Notes: generated from the letters alone by a model not told the origin. Counted from the stretch's first letter, positions 24,566 to 34,379 are shown. The stretch: 64,000 bases of DNA from Lachnospiraceae bacterium (GCA_017428105.1 JAFRRM010000004.1:208934-272933), one strand, 5' to 3'. A program made the numbers and translations.

Positions 24566-25489
24566 ATGAAAAACTGCGGGATCGGCGGTCAGGCCCTGAT
24601 GGAAGGGGTCATGATGCGCAACGGCGGCGAGTACGCCTGCTCCGTCCGCAAGCCGGACGGGGAGATCGCTCAGATTAAGGAAAAATATCGGAACATCGGC
24701 GGGAGCGACAAGCTGCGGCAGATCCCGTTCCTGCGCGGGCCGCTCATCTTCCTGGATTCCCTGAAGCTGGGGATGAGCACGCTGACATGGTCGGCGTCGT
24801 TCTTTGAGGAAGAAGAGACGGCCGGAGAAGCGGATCCGGAGGGCGCGGAAAAGAGTTCTTCCGCCGGCGAAAAAGCCGTGATGGGCGCCACCGTGATATT
24901 TGCCCTGGCGCTGGCCGTCGGCCTGTTCATCGTGCTGCCCACCGTCCTGGTGAAGCTGCTGCGCCGCGTGATCTCCTCCGGCATCGGGATATCCCTGCTG
25001 GAAGGCCTGATCCGGATGACGATCTTTGTGGGCTATCTGGCGGTCATCTCGCGGCTGAAGGACATCCGGCGCGTCTTCATGTATCACGGCGCGGAGCACA
25101 AGTGCATCAACTGCGTCGAACACGGCATGCCGCTCACGGTGGAAAACGTGAAGAAGAGCAGCCGCTTCCACAAACGCTGCGGGACCAGCTTCATTCTGTT
25201 CAGTCTGCTGGTCAGCATCCTGGTCGGCATTTTCCTGCCGAAGGAACCGCTGCTGCTGCGGATCGGAACGAAACTGGTGGCACTGCCGGTGATCCTGAGC
25301 CTGTCGTATGAATTCATCCGCCTGGCGGGCAGTTCGGAGAATGCGTTCGTCAGCGCACTGAGCAAGCCCGGCCTGTGGCTGCAGCGGCTGACCACGCGGG
25401 AACCGGACGATAGCATGATCGAGGTCGGGATCGCGTCCACGGAGGCGGTCTTCGACTGGGAGAGCTGGGAAAAGGCAAATTTCTGCTGA
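24566..25489 (+). CDS. DUF1385 (YqhQ-like) membrane protein
   Basis: The 307-residue protein starts with the family signature CGIGGQALMEGVMMR. It has membrane helices near residues 105-130, 145-165 and 210-260, and the conserved segment YHGAEHKCINCVEHG near residue 170, whose Cys/His residues might bind metal. Function is not established. The gene is a long-known neighbour of rpmE, prmC and prfA in Firmicutes, which supports orthology. ATG 24566 was chosen because it begins just before the signature and has AGAGG upstream. Confidence 0.9.
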   Translation: MKNCGIGGQALMEGVMMRNGGEYACSVRKPDGEIAQIKEKYRNIGGSDKLRQIPFLRGPLIFLDSLKLGMSTLTWSASFFEEEETAGEADPEGAEKSSSAGEKAVMGATVIFALALAVGLFIVLPTVLVKLLRRVISSGIGISLLEGLIRMTIFVGYLAVISRLKDIRRVFMYHGAEHKCINCVEHGMPLTVENVKKSSRFHKRCGTSFILFSLLVSILVGIFLPKEPLLLRIGTKLVALPVILSLSYEFIRLAGSSENAFVSALSKPGLWLQRLTTREPDDSMIEVGIASTEAVFDWESWEKANFC

Positions 25490-25502
25490 CGGGGACCGGG
25501 AC

Positions 25503-26408
25503 ATGAGTGCGACCATCCGCGAAATTTTGGCACGGGCGGTGCGGCGGCTGGAGGAAGCCGGCGTGCCGGATGCGTCCTGGGACGCGAAAGAACTCCTGGA
25601 ATGGGCCGGGGGACCGGACCGGAGCCGGCTGCCGCTTTCGGGAGAGGAGACTCTCCCGGATGAGGCGGCGATGCGCTTTGAGGAGGGCCTGATCCGGCGG
25701 GAGCGGCGCGAACCGCTGCAGCAGATCGTCGGGCAGACCTGGTTCATGGGACTGCCGTTCCGGGTAAGCGACCGGGTGCTGTGTCCGCGGCCGGACACGG
25801 AAAACCTGGTGGAGCTGGCGCTCCGGCGGGTGGAGAAAACGGAGGCCCCGCGCATCCTGGACCTGTGCTGCGGGAGCGGATGCATCGGCATCAGCCTGGC
25901 ACATTTCCTGCCGCGGGCAAACGTCGTGCTGAGCGACATCTCGGAGGAGGCGCTGGCGCTGGCCCGTGAAAATGCCGCATTAAACGGCGTACGGGAACGC
26001 ATATCGTTCGCCTGTGGGGATCTGCTGGAGGCGTCTCTCACGGAGACCGGCGGGCCGCTCGGCCGGTTTGACATCATCTGCTGCAATCCGCCCTATATCC
26101 CGGGCGCCGAGATCGGCGGCCTGATGCCGGAAGTGCGGGACCACGAGCCCCGGCTGGCGCTGGACGGCGGAGAAGACGGCCTGGACTTTTACCGGAGACT
26201 GGCCGCGGATCTGAGCGGCCGGGACGGCAAAAACGCCCCCCTGTCCGGGAATGCGCCGGCGGATGCGCCCCTTCCGATCCTATTCCTGGAGATCGGATGC
26301 GAACAGGGACCGGCCGTGCGTGTGCTCTTTGAACAGGCCGGCTGGCGCCGCGTGAGCGTCCATCCGGATCTGGCAGGCCTGGACCGCGTCGTCGTGTGCG
26401 AAGCGTAG
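25503..26408 (+). CDS. prmC: Release factor glutamine methyltransferase
   Basis: PrmC methylates the Gln of the GGQ motif in release factors, using S-adenosylmethionine. The N-terminal helical domain is followed by the SAM-binding DLCCGSGCIGISLA (near residue 120) and the catalytic NPPYIP (near residue 199). The 301-residue length is slightly above average because of a Gly/Asp/Ala-rich insert near residues 235-260. Its substrate gene prfA is next, 75 bases on. Confidence 0.95.
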   Translation: MSATIREILARAVRRLEEAGVPDASWDAKELLEWAGGPDRSRLPLSGEETLPDEAAMRFEEGLIRRERREPLQQIVGQTWFMGLPFRVSDRVLCPRPDTENLVELALRRVEKTEAPRILDLCCGSGCIGISLAHFLPRANVVLSDISEEALALARENAALNGVRERISFACGDLLEASLTETGGPLGRFDIICCNPPYIPGAEIGGLMPEVRDHEPRLALDGGEDGLDFYRRLAADLSGRDGKNAPLSGNAPADAPLPILFLEIGCEQGPAVRVLFEQAGWRRVSVHPDLAGLDRVVVCEA

Positions 26409-26439
26409 AGCCGCCCGGATCATATTTTTACTGCAGCCC

Positions 26440-26462
26440 CGGACCGCTGCCCGCGGTCCGTT
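26440..26462 (+). terminator. Hairpin between prmC and prfA
   Basis: CGGACCGC/GCGGTCCG with a TGCCC loop is followed by only TTT, so it is at most a weak terminator. Confidence 0.4.
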
Positions 26463-26483
26463 TCTCCGAAAGGACTGACCGAT

Positions 26484-27557
26484 ATGTTTGAACAATGCGC
26501 AGACGTCTGCAAGCATTTTGAAGAAATACAGGCGGAACTGGCCGATCCCGGCGCCTCGCTGGATCAGAACCGTTTCCGCAGGCTGATGAAGGAGCAGAGC
26601 GACCTCGCCCCGCTGGTGGAGGCTTACCGCGCCTACGTGAAGGCCGGCCGCGACCGTGCCGACGCGCTGGCCATGCTGGAGGAAGAAAAAGACGAGGAGA
26701 TGCGCGCGCTGCTGAAGGAAGAAATGGCGGCGGCGGAAGAAGAGACCGCCCGTCTGGAGAAGGAACTGAAAGTCCTGCTCCTTCCGAAGGACCCCAACGA
26801 CGACCGGGGCGTCGTCCTGGAGATCCGCGCCGGCACCGGCGGCGAGGAAGCGGCCCTGTTCGCCGCGGAACTCTACCGCATGTACGTGCATTACGCGGAG
26901 GCGCGGCGCTGGAAGGTGGAAATGATCTCCCTCAGCGAAGCGGGTCTGGGCGGTTTCAAGGAAGTCGTGGCGATGATCAGCGGCAAGGGCGCCTACTCCC
27001 GCATGAAATACGAGAGCGGCGTACACCGCGTGCAGCGCGTTCCGGAGACGGAATCCGGCGGCCGCATCCACACCTCCGCGGCCACGGTCGCGGTGATGCC
27101 GGAAGCCGAAGAGGTGGACGTGGTCATCGATCCGAACGACATCCGCATCGACGTGATGCGCGCCTCCGGCAACGGCGGCCAGTGCGTCAACACCACGGAC
27201 TCCGCGGTGCGTCTGACCCATTATCCCACCGGCATCGTGATCTACAGCCAGACCGAAAAATCGCAGCTGCAGAACAAGGAGAAAGCGTTCAAGCTGCTGC
27301 GTACCAAACTGTATGAACTGGAACTGGAGAAGAAGCAGAGCGCGGAAGCCGCGGAACGGAGGAGCCAGATCGGCTCCGGCGACCGTTCGGAAAAGATCCG
27401 CACCTATAACTTCCCGCAGAGCCGCGTGACGGACCACCGGATCCATTTGACCCTTTACAAAATCGATGCTATTATGAACGGAGACCTGGATGAAGTGCTG
27501 GACAGCCTGATCGCTGCGGACCAGGCTGCCCGCCTGACGAAGATGGAAGAAGCCTGA
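26484..27557 (+). CDS. prfA: Peptide chain release factor 1
   Basis: RF1 reads UAA and UAG and triggers peptide release. The 357-residue protein has the GGQ motif in [17 protein letters not shown] (near residue 235). The codon-reading PxT tripeptide is PET in [15 protein letters not shown], which marks it as RF1 and not RF2. A clean AAGGACTGACC-type site precedes ATG 26484. It pairs functionally with the upstream prmC. Confidence 0.97.
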   Translation: MFEQCADVCKHFEEIQAELADPGASLDQNRFRRLMKEQSDLAPLVEAYRAYVKAGRDRADALAMLEEEKDEEMRALLKEEMAAAEEETARLEKELKVLLLPKDPNDDRGVVLEIRAGTGGEEAALFAAELYRMYVHYAEARRWKVEMISLSEAGLGGFKEVVAMISGKGAYSRMKYESGVHRVQRVPETESGGRIHTSAATVAVMPEAEEVDVVIDPNDIRIDVMRASGNGGQCVNTTDSAVRLTHYPTGIVIYSQTEKSQLQNKEKAFKLLRTKLYELELEKKQSAEAAERRSQIGSGDRSEKIRTYNFPQSRVTDHRIHLTLYKIDAIMNGDLDEVLDSLIAADQAARLTKMEEA

Positions 27558-27597
27558 AAAGGCGCCGTCCTGCCGGACTGATGCTTCGTCAGCCTGC

Positions 27598-27621
27598 AAA
27601 AAAAGGACCTTCCGGTCCTTT
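27598..27621 (-). terminator. Terminator of tRNA-Val
   Basis: AAAGGACC/GGTCCTTT around TTCC, with a T run on the minus strand just past the tRNA. Confidence 0.85.
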
Positions 27622-27623
27622 CG

Positions 27624-27697
27624 TGGAAGTGATGGGGCTCGAACCCATGACCTCTCGCGTGTGAGGCGAACGCTCATCCCAGCTGAGCTACACTTCC
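27624..27697 (-). tRNA. tRNA-Val(CAC)
   Basis: Acceptor GGAAGTG/CACTTCC, anticodon loop CTCACAC and T-arm GGGTTCGAGCCC fit. It is transcribed leftwards from its own promoter, divergent from argS. Confidence 0.94.
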
Positions 27698-27710
27698 ATG
27701 CGCAAAGAGT

Positions 27711-27738
27711 ATTATAACATGCTTTGCCGAAAATGCAA
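27711..27738 (-). promoter_or_regulatory. Promoter of tRNA-Val
   Basis: Minus-strand TTGCAT, 16 bases, TATAAT, 13 bases before the tRNA. No convincing separate argS promoter is seen on the plus strand. Confidence 0.75.
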
Positions 27739-27764
27739 GCATTATTTTTCAAGAGGAAACCTTT

Positions 27765-29522
27765 ATGATCTCACTGCAAGATTTAATGACCAAAGCCTGC
27801 TCCGAAGCGTTTGCCGCCTGCGGCCTGGACTCTTCCTTCGGCCGCGTGAATGTGTCCAACCGGCCCGACCTGTGCGAATATCAGTGCAACGGCGCCTTGG
27901 CTGCGGCGAAGGCCGCGCGCCGGAACCCGCTGGAGATCGCGGAAGCGGTGGCAGATCGACTGAAGGACAGCGGCCTGTTCGCGTCCGTCGAAGCGGTGCG
28001 GCCGGGCTTCATCAATCTGAACGCCTCGCCTGACGCCGCCGCCGGCCTGCTGAACCGTCTGGAAGAAATGCCGGACCTGGGCGCGGACAAGCCCGGCGCG
28101 GGGAAGACCGTGATCCTGGACTACGGCGGAGCCAACGTGGCCAAGCCCCTGCACGTGGGCCATCTGCGCAGCGCCATCATCGGCGAGTCCCTAAAGCGCC
28201 TGTACCGTTTCATGGGCTATGACGCGATCGGCGACGTGCATCTGGGCGACTGGGGCCTGCAGATGGGCCTGATCATCGAGGCCGTGAAGGAAGCGCAGCC
28301 GGACCTGCCTTATTTTGACCCGGCCTATGCCGGCGAATACCCGGAGGAAGCGCCGTTCACCATCAGCGACCTGGAGACCATTTATCCGGCCGCGAGCGCG
28401 CGGGCCAAAACGGACGAGGCCTTCTCGGAGCGCGCCCATCAGGCCACGCTGCGCCTGCAGCAGGGCGATCCCGGCTACGGCGCGCTGTTCCAGCACGTGC
28501 TGCGGGTCTCCAAGGCGGACCTGAAAAAGAATTACGACGCGCTGGACGTGCATTTCGAACTCTGGAAGGGCGAAAGCGACGTGCAGCCCTATATCGCGGA
28601 CATGCTGGCGGATTTTGAGCGTCAGGGCATCCTGGAGGAAAGCGAAGGCGCGCGTGTGATCGCCGTGGCCCGGCCGGACGACGGAAAGGAAGTTCCTCCC
28701 TGCTTGGTGCAGAAATCCGACGGCGCGTATCTGTACGCCACCACGGACCTGGCCACGATCGTGGAACGGGAGAAGCTTTATCACCCGGCGGAGATCTTCT
28801 ACATCACGGACAAGCGGCAGAGCATGCATTTCGAGCAGGTGTTCCGGGCGGCCCGCATCAGCGGCATCGTCCCGGAGGAGACCGCCCTGTCGCATCTGGG
28901 CTTCGGCACCATGAACGGCAAGGACGGCAGGCCCTTCAAGACCCGCGACGGCGGCGTGCTGCGTCTGGAATACCTCCTGAAGGAAGTGAAGGACGCGGTG
29001 TACGCGCGGATGGCGGAGACCGACCTGCCGGAGGAAGAAAAGCAGGCGACCGCCGGCATCATCGGCCTGGCCGCCCTGAAATACGGCGACCTGTCCAACC
29101 AGGCGACCAAGGATTACGTGTTCGACCTGGAACGGTTCTCGTCGTTCGAGGGAAATACGGGCCCGTATATCCTGTATACCGCTGTGCGGATCCGCTCCAT
29201 CCTGAGGAAGGTCCGGGAGCAGGGGATCCTGGCCGGGCCCATCCAGCCCGCGGCCGGTCCGGCGGAGAAAGCCCTGCATCTGGCGCTGCTGAAAGCCCCG
29301 CAGGCGCTCGCGGACGCCTTCGCGGAGAAAGCGCCCCACAAACTGTGCCAGTTCATCTACGAACTCTCCGACCTGTTCAGCGCGTTCTACCGGGACAACC
29401 ACATCCTGAAGGAAGAGGACGCGGCGCGGAAGAGCGGCTGGATCCGCCTGCTGGAGCTGGCGGAGCGGGAACTGGTCACGTTCTGCGGCCTGCTGGGATT
29501 CGGGATCCCGGAGAGGATGTAA
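27765..29522 (+). CDS. argS: Arginyl-tRNA synthetase
   Basis: This class I synthetase charges tRNA-Arg. The HIGH motif is HVGHLRSAIIG (near residue 132), preceded by the N-terminal Add-1 domain. The C-terminal DALR anticodon-binding region is visible from about residue 465 (FEGNTGPYILYTAVRIRSI). The KMSKS-equivalent is not canonical, as is usual in ArgRS. The 585-residue length is normal, and TCAAGAGGA precedes ATG 27765. It closes the block of translation genes. Confidence 0.97.
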   Translation: MISLQDLMTKACSEAFAACGLDSSFGRVNVSNRPDLCEYQCNGALAAAKAARRNPLEIAEAVADRLKDSGLFASVEAVRPGFINLNASPDAAAGLLNRLEEMPDLGADKPGAGKTVILDYGGANVAKPLHVGHLRSAIIGESLKRLYRFMGYDAIGDVHLGDWGLQMGLIIEAVKEAQPDLPYFDPAYAGEYPEEAPFTISDLETIYPAASARAKTDEAFSERAHQATLRLQQGDPGYGALFQHVLRVSKADLKKNYDALDVHFELWKGESDVQPYIADMLADFERQGILEESEGARVIAVARPDDGKEVPPCLVQKSDGAYLYATTDLATIVEREKLYHPAEIFYITDKRQSMHFEQVFRAARISGIVPEETALSHLGFGTMNGKDGRPFKTRDGGVLRLEYLLKEVKDAVYARMAETDLPEEEKQATAGIIGLAALKYGDLSNQATKDYVFDLERFSSFEGNTGPYILYTAVRIRSILRKVREQGILAGPIQPAAGPAEKALHLALLKAPQALADAFAEKAPHKLCQFIYELSDLFSAFYRDNHILKEEDAARKSGWIRLLELAERELVTFCGLLGFGIPERM

Positions 29523-29580
29523 GGAAATATCCGGTATTCTGCATCATTTACAAACTGACGCTTGAGACAGCAAAAACCCT

Positions 29581-29606
29581 GACAGACCGATTACGGCCGG
29601 TCTGTC
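29581..29606. other. Inverted repeat between argS and the helicase-nuclease gene
   Basis: GACAGACCG and CGGTCTGTC pair perfectly. A run of A residues precedes it, so a T run exists only on the minus strand. It may be a terminator for minus-strand transcription, or an operator. It marks the junction between GC-rich and AT-richer sequence. Confidence 0.5.
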
Positions 29607-29639
29607 GGGGAAATGTGAACTTAAGGCGGACAAACATAT

Positions 29640-32600
29640 ATGGATAGCAATAGACGAGCGATTTTTCGCGGTATCCACGAAGGAAAATGGCTTTATATTG
29701 AGTATCAGAACAAGCACGGCGAGAAGACAAAGTTCTGGGGTTACGTGCTTGATTTGAATTATAAAAATCAGCTGCTGAAACTCTGCGGTATGCACATTCG
29801 GAATCTGCGAATCGCAGAATTATATGTTTCGCTTCCGGCCATCATAAAAGCGGAAGTTATTGAAGGTACCTGCTGTGACATTAACAGAGATCTGCTGCAG
29901 GATATGGCAGATAATGCTGAATACTATTTCCCGATATTTGGCCACACCGGAAAAATGCGGGTTCTGAGTTATCTGGAAATGTGTTATAAGATGGATAACA
30001 CACCTTTCTGTTCGGAGTATAAGTTAGTCAAATATCTGGATAATGCCAGATTAGATACAAATTATTATCCGTTGTCTGACGAGCAATTTAAGACGATCGT
30101 AGGCCTGTTCCAAACAAATCTGAATCAAAAGAAGGAAAAACAGGTTCATATTATCAACCAGCTGGCTATGAATGTACTGAGTATTTATACCAAGCAGGGA
30201 CTTTTTGTATTAGCCTACAGAGAACTGAATTTAGATGTTCGAAATCGTTGTCTTCGTCCCGAAAAAACAGTGACCATCTGCCGGGAATTTATGGTGGACG
30301 GCACTGTAAAAGAAACGATCCGACGTTATCTGGATGCAGATGAAATGGAACTGCTGGATAATTTTGAGGAGAATGCGGAACGGATCAAAGACTTGATTTC
30401 AGCTCGTTTTCCGAAGGAAAAAGTCGACGATATGCCTGTGGTAATGGGAATCGGACGAAATATCACAGTTGATCTGAACCGGCAGTATAAAGCTATTGAG
30501 GATCAGATGGCAGAAGGAAAGACAACGATCCCTCTGAAGGCTTTCTTTGGAGAACTGCTGGATAAGCCAAGAAGAAACAAGAACTATCCGATAGTACTGA
30601 CCGACAAAAAAATCAACCTGGATCAGCTTCTGGCTATTCATAACGCCATAAAATATCCGCTCACCTATGTTCAGGGACCTCCCGGAACAGGGAAAACAAG
30701 TACGATCATCAACACGATCATGACGGCGTTTTTTAATGAGAAAACAGTGCTGTTTTCATCGTACAACAATCATCCGCTGGACGACGTAATGGAGAAGATT
30801 TACCGGCTTCAATACCATAAGCAATCTATCCCTTTTCCGTTTCTGCGCATCGGCAATCAGGAAGTGGTCGCAAAGAGCCTGCAGCATGTCAAAAGACTTC
30901 TGGATCAGGCAAAGAATATAAAAGTATTCGACGCAACACTGGACAGAAGACGGGAAGACAGATCTGATAGAGCCGCAAGACTATCTGCCATGCTTCGAGA
31001 ATATGAAGAACTGCTGGATCTGAGAGAAAGGCAGGAAACGATAGACTGCATGCTTGACTTTAGCAAAGGGAAGCCGGGCCAGGGGAACTCTTTCCCTTTT
31101 CTAATGGAACTGACAGGGCAGAAGAACAAGGTCAGCGAGGCGATCGCTTCCAGGGATCATTTCACGGAGGAACAGGCAAAGAATCTGCTGGATAAAAATG
31201 AAGAGGAACTGCTCCAGTACCTGTACTATACATCCGCTAAGTATCTTCACCGGTTGAACGAGAATAAATATAATGATTTTAGGGCAATATTGGAAGAAGA
31301 GGATAAAAATAAGCAACTGGATGCTTTCAACAAGTATATCCAGAACTCTGTGAAACTGAAAGGACTGCTGAAAGTCTTTCCCGTAATCATATCAACGTGC
31401 CTGTCTGCGTTCCGTCTTGGAGATCCCGAGCCTGTTTTTGATATGATCATCATGGATGAGGCCAGTCAGTGCAATACGGCTGTTTCCCTGCTGCCGATTA
31501 TACGGGGCAATAATCTGATGCTGGTCGGAGATCCTCAGCAGTTGAACCCGGTAATATTATTGGATGAAGCTGTCAATCGGTTGTTGAGGAAAAAATACCA
31601 GGTCGGAGATGAATATGATTACCGGGCTAATTCGATTTACAAAACTTTTTTGGCCTGTGATTCAGTGAGTGACGAGATATTGCTCCACAATCATTATCGT
31701 TGCCATGAAAAAATCATCGGGTTTAATAACAAAAAGTACTATCACTCGCGTTTGATAATAAAAAGCGAGAATTTGGAACCAAGACCGCTGGTCTTTATCG
31801 ACGTGCCTGGAACTCGTCCGCAAGTAAGAAATACATCAGAGGAAGAAGCGGAGCAGATCATTCGTTTTGTGGAACGCCATCCGGAAGAATCCATCGGCAT
31901 TATCACGCCTTTTGTCAATCAAAAGAACCTGATCACGATGAGGCTTAAGGAAAATGGATTGGATAGCATACCTTGCGGTACCGTTCATTCATTTCAGGGC
32001 GATGAAAAGGATGTGATCCTGTTTTCTACCGCCATTGGTGAGGGAATGGCACGCAGTACCTATAATTGGCTGAGCAATAATCGGGAACTGATCAATGTTG
32101 CCACTTCAAGAGCCCGTAATCAATTACTCATCATGGGGAATCTTGAAAGCATTCAACGCTTGCACGAAGGTTCTGAAGACGATATTTATGAGCTGATTCA
32201 ATATGTCAGGGAGAATGGTTTCTATGAAGTTACTCCTAAGGACAGTCATTCACGTGCTTTGGGCGTAAAGCCTTTTAGTACGGAAACCGAGGAAGCTTTT
32301 CTAACAAATTTAAGCCATGCTCTTGATAATATCTGGCTTTCCGACAATCGCTTCACAGTGAAGAAAGAAGTGCCGATCTCTCAAGTGTTCGAGGTGGACT
32401 GGAATGACGAAAAATTGTTCTATACGGGGCGATTTGACTTTGTGATCTACGAAAAACAAGGACAGCAGGAATTCCCTGTTCTGGCGATCGAATTGGATGG
32501 AAAAGAACATTTTGAGGAAGCCGCAGTTCAGAGAAGGGACAGGCGGAAAGAGGCAATCTGTAAGGCTCATAATTTACAGCTTATTCGGGTTGAGAACGTC

Positions 32601-32666
32601 TATGCACGCCGTTATGAGATGATAAAGCAGATCCTGACAGGGTATTTTGAGAAACGCAGACGTTAA
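29640..32666 (+). CDS. Superfamily 1 (UPF1-like) helicase fused to a C-terminal PD-(D/E)XK nuclease
   Basis: The 1008-residue protein has three parts. Residues 1-75 form a small beta-rich domain that faintly resembles a WYL domain (GKWLYIEYQNKHGEKTKFWG). Residues 325-840 are an SF1 helicase of the UPF1/AAA_11-AAA_12 type: GPPGTGKTS (346-354), IIMDEASQ (603-610), LVGDPQQLNP (628-637), HYRCHEKI (685-692), GTVHSFQGDEKDV (780-792) and NVATSRARNQL (819-829). Residues 880-1005 match a DUF2726/Vsr-like nuclease: RFDFVIY (Asp933), AIELDGKEHF (Glu951, Asp953) and RRDRRKE. Codon use is clearly AT-richer than both neighbours, suggesting transfer. No partner gene is adjacent. Such helicase-nuclease chains are frequent in phage defence; that role is inferred. 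Confidence 0.85.
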   Translation: MDSNRRAIFRGIHEGKWLYIEYQNKHGEKTKFWGYVLDLNYKNQLLKLCGMHIRNLRIAELYVSLPAIIKAEVIEGTCCDINRDLLQDMADNAEYYFPIFGHTGKMRVLSYLEMCYKMDNTPFCSEYKLVKYLDNARLDTNYYPLSDEQFKTIVGLFQTNLNQKKEKQVHIINQLAMNVLSIYTKQGLFVLAYRELNLDVRNRCLRPEKTVTICREFMVDGTVKETIRRYLDADEMELLDNFEENAERIKDLISARFPKEKVDDMPVVMGIGRNITVDLNRQYKAIEDQMAEGKTTIPLKAFFGELLDKPRRNKNYPIVLTDKKINLDQLLAIHNAIKYPLTYVQGPPGTGKTSTIINTIMTAFFNEKTVLFSSYNNHPLDDVMEKIYRLQYHKQSIPFPFLRIGNQEVVAKSLQHVKRLLDQAKNIKVFDATLDRRREDRSDRAARLSAMLREYEELLDLRERQETIDCMLDFSKGKPGQGNSFPFLMELTGQKNKVSEAIASRDHFTEEQAKNLLDKNEEELLQYLYYTSAKYLHRLNENKYNDFRAILEEEDKNKQLDAFNKYIQNSVKLKGLLKVFPVIISTCLSAFRLGDPEPVFDMIIMDEASQCNTAVSLLPIIRGNNLMLVGDPQQLNPVILLDEAVNRLLRKKYQVGDEYDYRANSIYKTFLACDSVSDEILLHNHYRCHEKIIGFNNKKYYHSRLIIKSENLEPRPLVFIDVPGTRPQVRNTSEEEAEQIIRFVERHPEESIGIITPFVNQKNLITMRLKENGLDSIPCGTVHSFQGDEKDVILFSTAIGEGMARSTYNWLSNNRELINVATSRARNQLLIMGNLESIQRLHEGSEDDIYELIQYVRENGFYEVTPKDSHSRALGVKPFSTETEEAFLTNLSHALDNIWLSDNRFTVKKEVPISQVFEVDWNDEKLFYTGRFDFVIYEKQGQQEFPVLAIELDGKEHFEEAAVQRRDRRKEAICKAHNLQLIRVENVYARRYEMIKQILTGYFEKRRR

Positions 32667-32696
32667 GGCCATTGACGCTGTATCTGACGCCCTGTC

Positions 32697-32725
32697 TTGA
32701 CGGCTGCTCATTGTCTCGATATAGT
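32697..32725 (+). promoter_or_regulatory. Promoter of the nitroreductase gene
   Basis: TTGACG, 17 bases, TATAGT, 46 bases before ATG 32772. A GGAGGTG ribosome site follows. Confidence 0.75.
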
Positions 32726-32771
32726 GGATTTGGATAAAATTGAGAAGTGATTTCTTATCAGGAGGTGCCCC

Positions 32772-33293
32772 ATGGAAGAATTTTTATCCCTGGCCAAGGC
32801 CCGGTATTCCTGCCGCCGGCTGAACGGCGGAGCCATTCCGGCGGAGACGCTGGAGAAGATCCTGGAGGCGGGACGCTGTGCGCCGACCGCCCATAACAAC
32901 CAGCCGGTGAAGATCTGGGTGATCGAAAGCCCGGAAGCGCTGGCAGAGGTCAAAGCGGCCGCGCAGTTTCCCTTCGTGCAGGCGGCGGACTGCGTCCTGG
33001 CCGTCGGCGCACTGCCTTCGGAGGCCTGGGTGCGTCCGTTTGACGGCAAGAACTTTGCGGACGTGGACGGCGCCATCGTGGCCACGCAGATGATGCTGGC
33101 GATCCATGACCTGGGGCTGGCGACTACCTGGGTGGGGCATTTCGACGCGGACAAACTCAAAGCCGCGTTCCCGGAAATGATCCCGTACGACATGATCGCC
33201 CTTTTCCCGCTGGGCTGGCCGGCCGAGGAGGCGAAGCCGTCCCGGCTGCACGAGGACCGGAAGCCGGCGGAAGAGAGCGTCGCAAGACTGTAA
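32772..33293 (+). CDS. Nitroreductase family FMN protein
   Basis: The 173-residue protein has the FMN-phosphate segment RYSCRRLNGGAIP near residue 11 and CAPTAHNNQPVKIWVI near residue 36, then LGLATTWVGHFD in the second half. It is shorter than oxygen-insensitive nitroreductases and typical of single-domain anaerobe enzymes. It is monocistronic, with its own promoter and a terminator. The electron acceptor is unknown. Confidence 0.9.
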   Translation: MEEFLSLAKARYSCRRLNGGAIPAETLEKILEAGRCAPTAHNNQPVKIWVIESPEALAEVKAAAQFPFVQAADCVLAVGALPSEAWVRPFDGKNFADVDGAIVATQMMLAIHDLGLATTWVGHFDADKLKAAFPEMIPYDMIALFPLGWPAEEAKPSRLHEDRKPAEESVARL

Positions 33294-33312
33294 AAGCGCG
33301 GAAACACCGCAA

Positions 33313-33361
33313 AAAAGACGGTTTTCACCGGAGGAAGCGATCCGGTGAGAGCCGTCTTTTT
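33313..33361. terminator. Bidirectional terminator between convergent genes
   Basis: AAAAGACGG and CCGTCTTTTT enclose an inner stem TCACCGG/CCGGTGA. It serves the nitroreductase on the plus strand and the pseudouridine synthase on the minus strand, whose stop lies at its edge. Confidence 0.9.
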
Positions 33362-34379
33362 ATCGTGCGGCAAAACCGTTTCCCAGCAGGGAAGCCATGT
33401 CGGGCGGAAGAGGAGAAGAGAGCGTGACTGTTTCCCCGGTCTCCGGATGGGAAAAGGAGATCTCCGCGGCGTGCAGTGCGCTGCGGCGGATCTGTCCGGA
33501 GAAAAGGCGGTTGACGGCCGGGTCGCCGTACAGGGGATCGCCCAGCAGGGGATGGCCGATGGCCGCCAGGTGAGCGCGGATCTGGTGCATGCGGCCGGAG
33601 GAAAGACGCAGTTTCAGGAGGGCATAGCCGGGAAAGATCCGTTCCACGGTAAAGCGGGTCAGAGCGGGGAGAATGCCGGGGGCCGGCGGGACGGAGACGG
33701 GCGGCTCATGGGAGAGCGTCCCGGCCTCTCCGGCCGGCGGATCACCCGCGGCCGGCATCAGCCGTTCGATCCGGGTGTCGGGATCGCGTACCGGCTTCAG
33801 CGGGATCGAAACGCAATGCTCCGTTCCGTCGGCTGCAAACGCCCCGGCCGCCAGCGCCAGATAGGTTTTCCCGAAGCCATCCCGGGCTTTTTCCGTTTGC
33901 AGCTGATGCGCCGTCTGCTCGTTTTTGGCGCACAGGACCAGTCCGCTGGTGTCCCTGTCCAGCCGCCCGAGCAGATGGACGCGCGCGGCCGGATCGGTCC
34001 GGTCCAGGTAGTCCTGCAGCAGATTGGCCAGCGTGTCCTGCCGGTGCCCGCCCGCGGGGTGGACGGCCAGGCCGGCCGGTTTGTCGACAGCCAGAAGAAG
34101 CGTGTCTTCGTAAAGGACGGTCAGCGGCAGATCCGGTCCCGCGTACGGGAGCAGCTTTTTCGTCCGGGCGGGGGAGTCTTCGCGCGGCAGCGTCAGGATG
34201 TCGCCGGTGCGGAGCACGGTATTGCTGCGGGCGCGGACGCCGTTCACGCGGATGCCGTCGGGCCTGAATTTCAGCGAGCGGAGATGTGCGCCGGACAGAT
34301 GAAGACACGTTTTTAAGACCTGCTCTGCGGTCAGGCCTTCCAGCTTTTCCGGTACCGTGAACGTGATCGGCGGGATCAT
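33360..34379 (-). CDS. RluA-family pseudouridine synthase
   Basis: The 339-residue enzyme isomerises uridine in rRNA or tRNA. It has an N-terminal S4-like RNA-binding part (about residues 15-70) and the catalytic motif HLLGRLDRDTSGLVL with the essential Asp near residue 141, then RMHQIRAHLAAIGHPLLGD near residue 265. An insert rich in Pro/Gly/Ala lies at about residues 210-235. Which RNA site is modified cannot be told among RluC/RluD-like enzymes. It is divergent from the SDR gene. Confidence 0.93.
   Translation of the reverse strand: MIPPITFTVPEKLEGLTAEQVLKTCLHLSGAHLRSLKFRPDGIRVNGVRARSNTVLRTGDILTLPREDSPARTKKLLPYAGPDLPLTVLYEDTLLLAVDKPAGLAVHPAGGHRQDTLANLLQDYLDRTDPAARVHLLGRLDRDTSGLVLCAKNEQTAHQLQTEKARDGFGKTYLALAAGAFAADGTEHCVSIPLKPVRDPDTRIERLMPAAGDPPAGEAGTLSHEPPVSVPPAPGILPALTRFTVERIFPGYALLKLRLSSGRMHQIRAHLAAIGHPLLGDPLYGDPAVNRLFSGQIRRSALHAAEISFSHPETGETVTLSSPLPPDMASLLGNGFAAR

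Noticed and set aside
27698..27764. Possible T-box riboswitch upstream of argS
   Set aside because: The space between tRNA-Val and argS is only 67 bases and has no T-box consensus or terminator/antiterminator pair.
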